A DNA stretch of 64,000 nucleotides from NCBI RefSeq assembly GCF_007830235.1, contig NZ_VLKI01000008.1, positions 112,515 through 176,514 on the forward strand, written 5' to 3'. Below the pieces are notes generated by a model. It worked only from the letters and a program-made list of their open reading frames with translations. It had not been told where the DNA came from and made no database searches. This DNA comes from Cytobacillus oceanisediminis (GTDB taxonomy: Bacteria > Bacillota > Bacilli > Bacillales > Cytobacillaceae). Positions 42,098-51,066 of the stretch are shown here, in pieces. Every line of letters begins with the position of its first letter. The first letter of the stretch is position 1. Made by a program: the position numbers and the translations under genes.

Positions 42098-43342
42098 TTA
42101 TTTTACTCTCGGGAAGCCAAATCCGGATGCATAGTCATCGCCTGTAGCGGCACCGCTGCCGCCTTTAATGTCGTTCAACTTTGCACGGCTTTGGAGTTCT
42201 GCACGAAGCTGGGTATTGCTCATATTGGTATTGGATGCCCAGATTTTTGCAGCAAGTCCCGAGACGTGTGGAGTGGCCATGGATGTTCCGCTGATCGTGT
42301 TATAGGATCCGTTGTACCAGGTTGATTCGATGGCGCGTCCCGGAGCAGAGACTTCCACGTCCCGTTCCTGGATGATATAGTCACCGTCTGTAAGAGGGTT
42401 GCCCCGTGAAGAGAAATCCGCCACACGGTATGTGCCGTTTTCCTGAACATTTTCCAGTGCCGCTACAGCAATGGCATTTGTCAGTGCTCCCGGATAGCCA
42501 ATTGTATTGCTCCCAGGACCGCTGTTTCCTGCTGCCGCTATAACCAGAACACCTTTGCCGTAAGCATAATCGACCGCACTTGCAATCATGGAATCTTTAC
42601 TGCTGGATCCCAGTGACATTGAAATGATTACGTTCGAACCTGTCCGTCCTGCTTCGTCAGCAGCATGCCTGATGGCACCGGCAATATCATCTGAATATCC
42701 TGATCCGCGGTCATTCAGCACTTTATATGCCCAAAGGTCTGCATCTGATGCAACGCCGTAAACACCCTGGCCATTCGCCCCGCCATGAGCAAGCACCGTA
42801 CCTGCCACATGCGTTCCATGGCCGTTCTTATCATTGCAAGAGCCGTTTACAAGCGGGTTCTTTCTTTGTGTGAAATCCTTGCATTGCTCATCGCTTCCTG
42901 CCAAATCGGCATGCCCTGTATATACCCCTGTATCAAGGACAGCCACTTTTATACCGTTTCCACCCGAAGTCGCTTGGATGCTGCTGTCATTATAAATCGC
43001 TTCAATTCCCCATGGAGTGCCATCAGATGGGATTGCTTCAGTCCCTGTTCCAGGTTTGGCATCGATTGTGTGTTCCTGAACAAGCTGGATTTTTACATTT
43101 TTATTTTTAAGCAACGCCTGGTATTGTTTGCTGTTCACATTGGTTGTAAAGCCTTTATCGCCAAAGTCCCACCTTGCTTCATATTGGGTCTTCAGTTTGT
43201 TTTTTTCAGCGGAAGGGCCCTGAATCCAAACACGGTAATCCTCCTTTGCCTCCGGCGCCTGACCGAATGCACCAGCTGAAAACATTGATAATCCCATTGT
43301 CATACTGAGCAAGGCCGCTCCCAAAACTCTTTTTTTCTTCAT
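42098..43342 (-). CDS. Secreted subtilisin-like serine protease (S8)
   Basis: Extracellular alkaline protease precursor, 414 aa. The signal peptide covers about residues 1-27 (ending GAFG). An inhibitor_I9-like propeptide of about 75 residues follows. The catalytic triad is visible: Asp in VAVLDTGVYTGH, His in GHGTHVAGTVLA, Ser in SGTSMATPHVSGLAA. Cys residues in the loop after DLAGSDEQC suggest a disulfide, as in psychrophilic subtilisins. ATG 43342 follows AGGAGAGAAGGA; the longer frame to 43423 is rejected. Monocistronic. Confidence 0.92.
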   Translation of the reverse strand: MKKKRVLGAALLSMTMGLSMFSAGAFGQAPEAKEDYRVWIQGPSAEKNKLKTQYEARWDFGDKGFTTNVNSKQYQALLKNKNVKIQLVQEHTIDAKPGTGTEAIPSDGTPWGIEAIYNDSSIQATSGGNGIKVAVLDTGVYTGHADLAGSDEQCKDFTQRKNPLVNGSCNDKNGHGTHVAGTVLAHGGANGQGVYGVASDADLWAYKVLNDRGSGYSDDIAGAIRHAADEAGRTGSNVIISMSLGSSSKDSMIASAVDYAYGKGVLVIAAAGNSGPGSNTIGYPGALTNAIAVAALENVQENGTYRVADFSSRGNPLTDGDYIIQERDVEVSAPGRAIESTWYNGSYNTISGTSMATPHVSGLAAKIWASNTNMSNTQLRAELQSRAKLNDIKGGSGAATGDDYASGFGFPRVK

Positions 43343-43597
43343 TCCTTCTCTCCTCTCAATTTGTAAAATTTCCGTCTCACCTGTTGTATATTTAGTATAT
43401 TTAAAATATTCTGAAACTATCAATAAGCCATTCTATTTATTTTATATCAATAGAACTACTTCCAAATAACTATCCACCCAAAAAGTATCAGGACTATTGA
43501 TTCGATTACACAAAGAATCTATTTTAGAGAGACGAATATTTGACAAAATGTTTTCGTATCCTTTAAGATGAGCAAAAAATTGCGAGGAGAAATGACT

Positions 43598-44398
43598 GTG
43601 AAGGTAATGAAAAATGCTTTTTTTACAGCTTTGGCAACAGTTATCTCATTTTTCGGCATTAAAAAGATTGCCAATTCTACACATAAAATAAAAAAAATTG
43701 GCCATCGCGGTGCAGCCGGGTATTGTCCTGAAAATACATTCCCTTCTTATGACCGTGCACTTGAAATGGGTGCAGATTATCTTGAAATAGATGTCCAATT
43801 GAGCAAGGATGGAAAACTTGTGGTGATTCACGATACGTTGGTTGACCGTACGAGCGACCATAAAGGAAAGGTCTCTGATTATACCTTTGATGAGCTGAAG
43901 AAGATGGATGCAGGAAGCTGGTTTTCCCCAAAGTTCCGCGGTGCTCGCATTCCATCGTTTGAAGAGGTTTTGGATGCATATGCCGATCGTGTAGGGCTGT
44001 TAGTTGAATTGAAAAAGCCATCCTTATATCCTGGAATCGAGGATCTTATAGCAAAGGAACTAAAGAAACGGAACCTCCATCTTAAAGGAAAAGATCATAT
44101 TATTGTTCAATCCTTTGAAACGGAGTCAATAAAAAAATTCCATGAACTGCTTCCGGAAGTGCCGGTCGGCATCTTAATTAATTATCCGCCTGACAAAATT
44201 GAAATTAAAGAGATAGCCAAATATGCGAGTTATGTAAACCCAAAATGGACAGTGGTTAATAAGCGTGTGATTAATCTCATCCATTCAAATGGCATGAAAG
44301 CAGTATCCTGGACTGTCAGATCGAAAAGAGAAGCTGAAAAATTGAAGCATTACCCTTTGGATGGGATAGTTGCTGACTATTTGGACCTTATTGAGTAA
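43598..44398 (+). CDS. Glycerophosphodiester phosphodiesterase
   Basis: GDPD-family TIM barrel releasing glycerol-3-phosphate from glycerophosphodiesters such as deacylated lipids or teichoic acid units. An N-terminal hydrophobic segment (NAFFTALATVISFFGI) acts as anchor or signal. Catalytic residues sit in IGHRGAAGYCPENTFPSY, EIDVQLSKDGKLVVIHD and the later ELKKPSLYPG. The start is GTG 43598, 8 nt after GAGGAG; ATG 43592 is too close. Length about 266 aa. Convergent with the MurE paralogue. Confidence 0.9.
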   Translation: MKVMKNAFFTALATVISFFGIKKIANSTHKIKKIGHRGAAGYCPENTFPSYDRALEMGADYLEIDVQLSKDGKLVVIHDTLVDRTSDHKGKVSDYTFDELKKMDAGSWFSPKFRGARIPSFEEVLDAYADRVGLLVELKKPSLYPGIEDLIAKELKKRNLHLKGKDHIIVQSFETESIKKFHELLPEVPVGILINYPPDKIEIKEIAKYASYVNPKWTVVNKRVINLIHSNGMKAVSWTVRSKREAEKLKHYPLDGIVADYLDLIE

Positions 44399-44399
44399 T

Positions 44400-44439
44400 A
44401 AAAGGGAGCAGACCGCCTGAAGGTCTGCTCCCCTTTTTC
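44400..44439. terminator. Bidirectional terminator
   Basis: AAAGGGAGCAGACC/GGTCTGCTCCCCTTT around GCCTGAA, between convergent genes. Confidence 0.9.
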
Positions 44440-45901
44440 AAATAACTCCTTGATGCCTTCCGGACTCCTGTAAAAACTTAAGAGTCTCCAAGTCGCTTTC
44501 CGCCGGAAGTTTAAATGGTTTTTTATAAGATTCAGGCCCTTTTCCTGTGATAAAGATCCAATCATTTTTTTTCGCTTGCTGCCATGCCTTCTGAATCGCC
44601 AACGTCCGGTCGGCAATGACCTGCCCCTTGCCGTTTCCGAATTGTTCATTCAGACTATGCAATTCACCAATCATCTTTTCTTCTGTTTCATCGTTTAAAT
44701 CATCTGCAGTCAAATAAAATTGATTACTGTATCTTGCTGAAACCTTAATCATTTCTTCCCGCTTAGATTGATCCCTGCCCCCTCGGAAGCCGTAAATATG
44801 AAAAATCCTTTCAGCTCCCTGCTGCCTTGCTGTTTCCAGGCAGTACTCAAATGCATCCTTCGTATGGGCGTAATCCACAACAAATTTTGCCCCGGTTGGA
44901 TGTGTAATCGTTTCAAACCGTCCAGGTATGCCTGGAAAAGACGCAAGGGATTTGATCATATTATCGGGGTCTAGCCCCATATCCATACCTGTTAAGAAAG
45001 CCATGGCGGCATTATAGACATTATGGTAGCCAGGAAGAGGAAATTTGATTTTATAACGTTTATCATTCATTTTTAAAATAAAAACTGTTTTGCCATTCAA
45101 CTGTACGTCTTCTATAGAGCAGCAGTTTTCATCTCCAAGCATCATTAATGGGACGTTTTCTTTTTGCAGGTCTTCCGCCATTTTTTCTCCCCATGAATTA
45201 TAAAGATTAACAACGGCCTTCCCTTCTTTTTTTAAAAGGGAAAAGATCTTCTTTTTATCAATAAAATAACTGTCCATATTTTTGTGATAATCAAGATGGT
45301 CATGTGCAAGATTCGTAAAAAGCCCATAGTCAATTTGCAGGCCTTCTGTTCTCGATTGTTCAAGTGCGTGAGAGGAAATTTCCATCACAACAAATTCATC
45401 CATGCTTTCACTTAGCATTTTTTGGATCTGCAAAGCGTCCGGCGTTGTATTGGTGGGCTTGTACACCTCATTATTAATCACATACGAAACAGTGCCTAGC
45501 AAAGAGCATGTCCGGCCGGCAGTCTCCAGTATGTGCTTTAGTATATATGAGGTAGTCGTTTTGCCATTTGTTCCTGTAATCCCTACTATTTTATGTTCTT
45601 TGGATGGGTGACTATAAAAACAGCTTGCAAGCTTACCCAAACTTGTCCTGCTGTCTGCCACTCTTATATATGGAATGTCCATTTGCAGATCCTCTTCACC
45701 TACTACAGCTGCCGCGCCATTTTTGACAGCTTGTTCGATAAAAGAATGGCCATCAGCCTGGAACCCTTTTATTGCTACGAACAAGCTCCCTTTCCCCACA
45801 TGGCGTGAATCCATTTCAATCCCTGTAATTTCAGGATCATTTGTAAATAAATCCATCTCCCCGCTATCCTTTAGGCATTTCATAACCTGGGATAATCTCA
45901 T
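44438..45901 (-). CDS. MurE-like Mur ligase paralogue lacking the DNPR motif
   Basis: ATP-dependent Mur ligase, 487 aa, aligning with UDP-MurNAc-tripeptide synthetase. The N-terminal UDP-binding part has EMDSRHVGKGSLFVAIKG (near 29) and the ATPase P-loop is GITGTNGKTTT (near 109). The central part has NTTPDALQIQ and HDHLDYHKN. The C-terminal GGRDQSKREEM is present. However, the diaminopimelate-selecting DNPR loop of Bacillus MurE reads DDLNDET here. The gene stands alone, away from a division and cell wall cluster, with its own ribosome site (AAGGAGA). It is probably a secondary MurE-type ligase with altered amino-acid specificity; whether it replaces the housekeeping enzyme is unknown. Confidence 0.8.
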   Translation of the reverse strand: MRLSQVMKCLKDSGEMDLFTNDPEITGIEMDSRHVGKGSLFVAIKGFQADGHSFIEQAVKNGAAAVVGEEDLQMDIPYIRVADSRTSLGKLASCFYSHPSKEHKIVGITGTNGKTTTSYILKHILETAGRTCSLLGTVSYVINNEVYKPTNTTPDALQIQKMLSESMDEFVVMEISSHALEQSRTEGLQIDYGLFTNLAHDHLDYHKNMDSYFIDKKKIFSLLKKEGKAVVNLYNSWGEKMAEDLQKENVPLMMLGDENCCSIEDVQLNGKTVFILKMNDKRYKIKFPLPGYHNVYNAAMAFLTGMDMGLDPDNMIKSLASFPGIPGRFETITHPTGAKFVVDYAHTKDAFEYCLETARQQGAERIFHIYGFRGGRDQSKREEMIKVSARYSNQFYLTADDLNDETEEKMIGELHSLNEQFGNGKGQVIADRTLAIQKAWQQAKKNDWIFITGKGPESYKKPFKLPAESDLETLKFLQESGRHQGVI

Positions 45902-46122
45902 ATTTCTGTCTCCTTTTATGTTTAAACTTGAAATATTCTGTGTATATGTCTAGAATCGTTATCTTTTATTTTCCCTTTTTCACAGGAAATATGCCCTCTT
46001 AAAAGAGACAATTAACGGAGATGTGCAAAATCGGTAAATCATCCTAGGCTTGAGGATAAATTTGGGTGAATGGCATAAAAAAATAAGCGATTCACCCTAT
46101 TGAATTATTTGTTTAACTATCT

Positions 46123-46863
46123 TTATGCAAAAGATAATGGCCGTTTTGCAAACTGGGATAGATATTTCACATTTAATCTGCTGTGCTGGGAAATCAGATA
46201 GGCATCTCGAGTAGCACCTTTTTTCCTTAATGTGTTAAGAGCTCTAATCATTCCAGCTTCCGTTTCCATTCCTATCCCCTGCCCAAAGAACATCCCCCCG
46301 CCCAAATAAACAGCATTCTCTCCTGTCCAAACAGGGTGGTCATAATCAGGGTTATAAAAATAAACCACATCACCAGGGATAAAGTTTCTTCCTTTCTTTG
46401 TGATGATGGACAAATCATAATCATAATTCCAATCCCATACAAGAAGGCCCTGGAAAAGCGTGTTGAAACGGCTGACAGAAATGGAATCCAATACAGCTTT
46501 ATAAAAAATCAGCACAACAGCTGTCGTACACTCAAAAGCATATTCCCTGCTGTTGATAAAAACATCCCTAATGGCATCTGACGGCAGTACCGATGAATCA
46601 AGAAGGTATCCATATCTCGTTCTTCTCCAAATGCGCGGATTAAAGCGGGATGTGGCAAATGGTGCAAACTCAACAGCGCTTGTATGCAGCAGCCTTGCTG
46701 CTTTGATGATATTCTCCCTTAAGAGGATATCGAATAGTAATTCATGCATCGATTCATATTGATGAATTTCAGGGCTGTTCTCCAGGGCAATATATATTTC
46801 ACGCTGAACTCCGAAAAAGCGGCCAATCCCAGGCTTACTCTGATTATTCGAAAGGACAATCAT
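46123..46863 (-). CDS. tgl: Protein-glutamine gamma-glutamyltransferase Tgl (spore coat)
   Basis: Spore-specific transglutaminase that cross-links coat proteins, 246 aa, the usual size. The catalytic Cys lies in EYAFECTTAVVLIFYKA near residue 110, matching the YAFECATA motif of B. subtilis Tgl. Other shared features are LHTSAVEFAPF near 59, GDVVYFYNPDYD near 170, and AYLISQHSRLNV near 220. GGGGGG-type ribosome site. Monocistronic, with a 260-bp gap downstream containing a 12-nt-loop hairpin without a U-tract. Sigma-K control is expected from the family but no promoter was identified. Confidence 0.9.
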   Translation of the reverse strand: MIVLSNNQSKPGIGRFFGVQREIYIALENSPEIHQYESMHELLFDILLRENIIKAARLLHTSAVEFAPFATSRFNPRIWRRTRYGYLLDSSVLPSDAIRDVFINSREYAFECTTAVVLIFYKAVLDSISVSRFNTLFQGLLVWDWNYDYDLSIITKKGRNFIPGDVVYFYNPDYDHPVWTGENAVYLGGGMFFGQGIGMETEAGMIRALNTLRKKGATRDAYLISQHSRLNVKYLSQFAKRPLSFA

Positions 46864-47083
46864 CGTTTTCCCCCCTTCAAAAGAACTTATAGTAGCTTAT
46901 GGATTCTTTTAATGGAGGGTTCCACTTAAATGGTTTACCCATGAACAGAAGAATTTTATCTCCTTGTTTCTGTCTTTCATTCGAGGGGGTTCCTCCAGCC
47001 ATCCATGCCTTCGGTCTCCCTTTCTTTCCTTTTCCTGTATCTTTTCCCAAATCCGGTTAGACATGTGCTAAGAACATTTTTAA

Positions 47084-47098
47084 ATGAAAGCGGTTTTA
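47084..47098 (+). promoter_or_regulatory. Candidate cre (CcpA) site before cstA
   Basis: ATGAAAGCGGTTTTA fits the cre consensus at all but one defined position (a T replaces the conserved C). It lies 130 nt before cstA. The rest of 46864-47227 holds no gene. Confidence 0.4.
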
Positions 47099-47227
47099 TT
47101 TTTGTAAAATATCTTTTTTTCTGAAAACACCTTGCTTTTTAATCTGTTTTGCTAGTACAATATTCCACATATTCATAAGTTTCAGATATTTAATTAGAAA
47201 CACTTATACAACAGGAGGCATGTTAGC

Positions 47228-48664
47228 ATGGTGACATTTTTAGGCTCTATTGTCCTGCTTTTGGCAGGGTACGCAGTTTACTCAAAGGTTGTAGAGCGCA
47301 TTTTCGGGATAAATGACAGTAACCCCACACCGGCATATACAGAAAAAGACGGAATGGATTATGTTCCGATGAGCTGGTGGAAAGGGAGCTTAATTCAATT
47401 ATTAAATATTGCAGGACTTGGTCCAATTTTTGGTGCAATTATGGGAGCTTTATACGGACCTGTAGCGTTTATCTGGATTGTGGCAGGTTCCATTTTTGCA
47501 GGTGCAGTTCATGATTATTTTTCAGGGATGCTTTCATTGAGGCACAAAGGTGAGCAATATCCAAGCCTTGTTGGCAGATATTTGGGCAAGGCTGCTAAAA
47601 CGACAATTAATATTATTTCCCTAATATTAATGGTATTGGTTGCTGCTGCGTTTACAGCCGGTCCGGCACAGCTTATTTCCAGCATAACACCATTAAGCTT
47701 TATGGCCTCACTGCTTGCCATTTTTGCTTACTTTTTACTGGCTGCCGTTTTGCCTGTAAATCGAATTATTGGAAAGATCTATCCTCTTTTTGGAGCAATT
47801 TTAATCTTTATGGCTGTATCAATTGGTATTGCTTTGCTCTTTAGCGGAAAATCGATTCCAAATGTGACGCTGGCTAATTTCCATCCCGGGGAACTTCCGA
47901 TCTGGCCACTATTAATGGTCACCATTTCATGTGGAGCCATTTCAGGTTTTCATTCAACACAAAGTCCAATTGTGGCCAGAACGTTAAAAAAGGAGAGCGA
48001 TGGAAGAAAGGTCTTCTATGGCGCCATGATCGCGGAAGGCGTTATCGCACTCATTTGGGCCGCAGCGGGAATGACCTTTTTCGGAGGTACAGGAGGACTT
48101 CAGGAGGCACTCGCAGCCGGCGGTCCGGCTGGAGCGGTCAATGAAATTTCCAAAAGCCTGCTTGGCACACTAGGAGGAATCCTGGCAATATTAGGCGTTA
48201 TCATTCTCCCGATTACAACAGGTGACACAGCTCTCCGTTCTTCTAGAATGATGCTGACAGACTTACTATCTTCCTTCATGAATATGGAGGGCAAGTGGAA
48301 AGTTACCTTAACTACCCTGCCTGTTGCAATTCCGACTTTATACCTTTCTACCATTGATTACTCTTTCTTATGGAGATATGTAGGATGGACAAACCAGGTT
48401 GTTGCTACGGTTATGCTCTGGACAGGTGCTATGTACCTTTTGAAAAACAAGAAGTTTCACTGGATTTGCGGCGTACCAGCTATGTTTATGACAGGCGTCG
48501 TATCTACTTACATCTTCTATGCGCCTGAGGGCTTTCAGATGGATTATCAGTTGTCCATGATCATCGGATCGGTTATTACACTAGCTATAGCAGGCTGGTA
48601 TGTTTACCAAATTGTCAAACATAAACAAACAAGTAAAAATGAAGCGAATTTAAAAGCTGCTTAA
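47228..48664 (+). CDS. cstA: Carbon starvation protein A (peptide/pyruvate transporter)
   Basis: CstA-family membrane transporter with about 13-14 spans, linked to pyruvate or peptide uptake in starvation. It contains the family motifs LNIAGLGPIFGAIMGALYGP near 58 and IFAGAVHDYFSGMLSLRHKG near 87, plus GAISGFHSTQSPIVART near 240. It is 478 aa, shorter than the ~600-residue classical CstA but in the range of the short Bacillaceae form. AGGAGG precedes the ATG. A cre-like site lies upstream, which suggests glucose control. Confidence 0.88.
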   Translation: MVTFLGSIVLLLAGYAVYSKVVERIFGINDSNPTPAYTEKDGMDYVPMSWWKGSLIQLLNIAGLGPIFGAIMGALYGPVAFIWIVAGSIFAGAVHDYFSGMLSLRHKGEQYPSLVGRYLGKAAKTTINIISLILMVLVAAAFTAGPAQLISSITPLSFMASLLAIFAYFLLAAVLPVNRIIGKIYPLFGAILIFMAVSIGIALLFSGKSIPNVTLANFHPGELPIWPLLMVTISCGAISGFHSTQSPIVARTLKKESDGRKVFYGAMIAEGVIALIWAAAGMTFFGGTGGLQEALAAGGPAGAVNEISKSLLGTLGGILAILGVIILPITTGDTALRSSRMMLTDLLSSFMNMEGKWKVTLTTLPVAIPTLYLSTIDYSFLWRYVGWTNQVVATVMLWTGAMYLLKNKKFHWICGVPAMFMTGVVSTYIFYAPEGFQMDYQLSMIIGSVITLAIAGWYVYQIVKHKQTSKNEANLKAA

Positions 48665-48670
48665 TCAAAA

Positions 48671-48703
48671 TGAAAGTGCACCTGAAAAAAGGTGCACTTT
48701 TTC
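48671..48703 (+). terminator. Terminator of cstA
   Basis: AAAGTGCACC/GGTGCACTTT around TGAAAAAA, then TTTCAATTC. Confidence 0.85.
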
Positions 48704-48722
48704 AATTCATACAATTGCAGAC

Positions 48723-48872
48723 TTACTCTGTTTCCTCTTCAGTTCCTTCTTCTGTTCCCGCATCTTCATTTTCCTCTGTGTTTGTCTCGTCCATTTCTTC
48801 TTCATTGCTGCACCCTGTTGCCAGACCTGTAATCATTAGAGCTGCCATCAAAGCTAATAACCATTTTTTCAT
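48723..48872 (-). CDS. Small acidic lipoprotein (49 aa)
   Basis: MKKWLLALMAALMITGLATGC forms a lipoprotein signal with Cys 21; the mature part is almost entirely Glu/Asp/Thr (NEEEMDETNTEENED and so on). AAGGAGG lies 7 nt before the ATG at 48872. Too short for most gene callers. Function unknown; it may be a charged surface lipoprotein. It lies convergent to cstA. Downstream on the plus strand, 48873-49248 shows nothing else I can support. Confidence 0.7.
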   Translation of the reverse strand: MKKWLLALMAALMITGLATGCSNEEEMDETNTEENEDAGTEEGTEEETE

Positions 48873-49248
48873 TTCTTTTCCTCCTTGGCTGCTTAAAATA
48901 TATTACAGTGTTAATCATACAAAATCTGCATAGATTTGAAAGGACTAAATCCATTTTTTTACATTCTTTTACCTTCATTTTATAAAATTAATCAAAATGA
49001 AACATTTATTTTTCAAACTCCGGGACTAACAGCTCTTCCCATATTCCACGGAATCATTCGCCTACCCTATATTCAATTAAGCCCTGTCCCTTGAATGTTC
49101 AGCCTTTACTTTAACTTCAGTGAAGGCTTTGCTATATTTCTTGCCACATTTCCATTTAAACGTTAATACATCGTGTTTGCGAGCCGGTTACGTTTCACTT
49201 ATCCTGCAGCGGGTAATGAATACTAACTACCAAAGGAGGTTTTATTCG

Positions 49249-49368
49249 ATGGCCAAAAAAAGAGCTGGAGACAATGACTCTATTGAACAAGAAAAAAAGA
49301 AAGAAAACAACAAAGATATTGAGCCCCAAAGAGAGCCTGAAAAACCTCAGGAAGAGAACCGTAAATAA
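49249..49368 (+). CDS. Small charged hydrophilic protein (39 aa)
   Basis: MAKKRAGDNDSIEQEKK then a Lys/Glu/Asn/Pro-rich tail; no hydrophobic or catalytic features. AAAGGAGG precedes ATG 49249 by about 8 nt, which makes expression likely. It is the first of a two-gene unit with the 88-residue protein 14 nt downstream. The composition is like that of small Bacillaceae stress or spore proteins, unnamed. Confidence 0.6.
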   Translation: MAKKRAGDNDSIEQEKKKENNKDIEPQREPEKPQEENRK

Positions 49369-49382
49369 GGAGGATTACTGAC

Positions 49383-49649
49383 ATGGCAGATAAAAATCTT
49401 CAAAAAGGAAAAATGGACAATCCGGAACAATATAAAACTGAAAAGGAAAGCTTATTTGATAAATTTGAAAGTGAAAAAAATGTTGACCCACTGCCTGTAG
49501 AAGATTTAAACCTAGAAAAAGAAGAGGAAAAAAACGGCTCTAATATTAAAAGCAGTTCATCTACTGAGGAAAAGTATAAAGCGGATTTTGAAACCATAAA
49601 AAAGAAAAAGCTATTTGGCGATAAATACGATGATGGAACAGGAGAATAA
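49383..49649 (+). CDS. Hydrophilic disordered protein (88 aa)
   Basis: Unrecognised, strongly charged Lys/Glu/Asp/Ser protein beginning MADKNLQKGKMDNPEQ and ending KLFGDKYDDGTGE. No membrane segment, probably disordered. Ribosome site AAGGAGG lies within the short gap after the upstream gene. Together the two look like a small operon of intrinsically disordered proteins, perhaps desiccation or spore related (inference only). Confidence 0.65.
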   Translation: MADKNLQKGKMDNPEQYKTEKESLFDKFESEKNVDPLPVEDLNLEKEEEKNGSNIKSSSSTEEKYKADFETIKKKKLFGDKYDDGTGE

Positions 49650-49652
49650 ATC

Positions 49653-49686
49653 AAAAGTCAGCACTGGCCGAAGTGCTGACTTTTCT
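49653..49686. terminator. Bidirectional terminator
   Basis: AAAAGTCAGCACT/AGTGCTGACTTTT around GGCCGA, between the small operon and the convergent HAD gene. Confidence 0.9.
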
Positions 49687-50248
49687 ATTTAACAACCCTA
49701 GTAAATTCACTATAATCATTTAAATAATAATTTGCTCCAGGTGTCTTATTTTGAAATAGGCAGGTCTTAATTCCAAGGAGCTTGGCCGGAAGTATATCTA
49801 TTTCCCTATCCCCTACCACTAAATCAATCCGGTGCTTTTGATGCAGAAATTCATAGGAAGCGGGATGGGGCTTTCGGAGATATCCATCATCACCGGCAAC
49901 CATCTCCGCGAAGTAATCGTCTAGCTTATGGTAAGCAAGAATGGCTGTAACATCCTCTCGTTCCTTATGTGTCATAATGACATTTTTATCTGCCAGCTTA
50001 AGCACATCCTCCAAATACGGAAAAGGCTTTAAATCCTTAGGCTTAAGGCTCCTTGCCTTTTTTCGGATCGTCTTAATTTGTTCCTCAGTAAGCTGGAAGT
50101 ACTGGAAGGCATCTGTGAAAGAAATCTTTAATTGGGCAAAAATCTCTTTATCCGTAATATTCGTGTCACCTATTGCCTCTTTTACAATAGCCGTATAGGC
50201 CGGATACGTATTAAACAAAGTTCCATCAAAATCCCAGAGTATATTCAT
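49685..50248 (-). CDS. HAD-superfamily hydrolase (phosphatase)
   Basis: HAD-IA phosphatase, 187 aa. Motif I WDFDGTLFNTYP at residues 5-16 carries the nucleophilic Asp; motif II is IMTHK near 91; the Lys in LRKPHPASY near 128 is motif III, and VVGDREIDILPAK near 144 is motif IV. The cap domain is helical and small, of the beta-phosphoglucomutase/phosphoglycolate-phosphatase type. GGGAGTGG precedes the ATG. Substrate unknown; glcDF at the far end of the window is not linked. Confidence 0.88.
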   Translation of the reverse strand: MNILWDFDGTLFNTYPAYTAIVKEAIGDTNITDKEIFAQLKISFTDAFQYFQLTEEQIKTIRKKARSLKPKDLKPFPYLEDVLKLADKNVIMTHKEREDVTAILAYHKLDDYFAEMVAGDDGYLRKPHPASYEFLHQKHRIDLVVGDREIDILPAKLLGIKTCLFQNKTPGANYYLNDYSEFTRVVK

Positions 50249-50460
50249 TGTGTACCACTCCCTTCCTTTTGCGTTACCTATTCTGCTCCTCTAAGTGGAT
50301 TAATTATACCTTTTCTAACTCTATTAAACCTCATTTCCACTTTCAATAAATTACTTTGACAAAGCCCTAACCAAATGCTAATTTTATAGCTAAAGAGACT
50401 TAATTAATATAACAGAAGGCCCTCAAATAATGGGTACAATTTTTTAGAGGATGATTTGTG

Positions 50461-50697
50461 ATGGATAAAGAAATTATTAAGCTCATCAGGAAAAGCTATA
50501 ATATGACACAGCGTGACTTTGCAAGAATTGTCAGCTGCAGCTTTTCTTTAATCGCTCTAGTGGAGGTAGGCAAAAGAAGAGTCACAGCAGACCTTGAAAA
50601 CAAGATCAAAACTGCCTTTGACCTGGATGACCAGCAGCTGCAATCCCTCTCCTCTCTTGTTTCAGAAATCAGCAAAGGTGTTCCTCCGTTTATGTAG
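50461..50697 (+). CDS. XRE-family helix-turn-helix regulator (small)
   Basis: A 78-residue DNA-binding protein consisting almost only of an HTH domain: KLIRKSYNMTQRDFARIVSCSFSLIALVEVGKRRVT, then a short helical tail ending VPPFM. ATG 50461 (AGAGGATG about 8 nt upstream) is preferred over GTG 50458. No neighbouring target; the 370 bp downstream hold only a terminator. Not linked to toxin, phage or restriction genes here. Confidence 0.8.
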   Translation: MDKEIIKLIRKSYNMTQRDFARIVSCSFSLIALVEVGKRRVTADLENKIKTAFDLDDQQLQSLSSLVSEISKGVPPFM

Positions 50698-50959
50698 AGG
50701 CTGGAGTGCTCCTTCCAAATTAGGCGCTAATAATATATAATTATGAATATGAAATTTAGGTAATAAGCTTCCGATTCCCTATTATTCCGCCCTTCGAAAT
50801 TCACCACCTTTTCAGCTACTTACAGGAACACCTTCAAAAATTGGTTTAGGATATTTTAGCTATTAGCCGATACTCTTTTATTATAAGAATAGTATTCTTT
50901 TCCTTAAAATTCACCATAAAATAATATTTATATGGTTTTATAAAGAACTTTTCTATATA

Positions 50960-50999
50960 AAAAAATGTCCCAAAAGATTTGCTTTTGGGACATTTTTTC
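50960..50999. terminator. Terminator of the amino-compound operon
   Basis: AAAAATGTCCCAAAAG/CTTTTGGGACATTTTTT around ATTTG. The rest of 50698-51066 shows no gene. Confidence 0.85.
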
Positions 51000-51066
51000 A
51001 ACTAAAAATTTTTCGTAAATATCCATATGCCTTTTAGTACCTCTAGGATGGCTATTTTGTATGCTT

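Noticed and set aside
42098-43423. Longer start for the subtilisin gene
   Set aside because: The extra 27 codons precede the AGGAGAGAAGGA ribosome site and would bury the signal peptide.
46064-46097. Terminator after tgl
   Set aside because: GGGTGAATGGC/GCGATTCACCC pairs well, but the loop is 12 nt and no U-tract follows on either strand.
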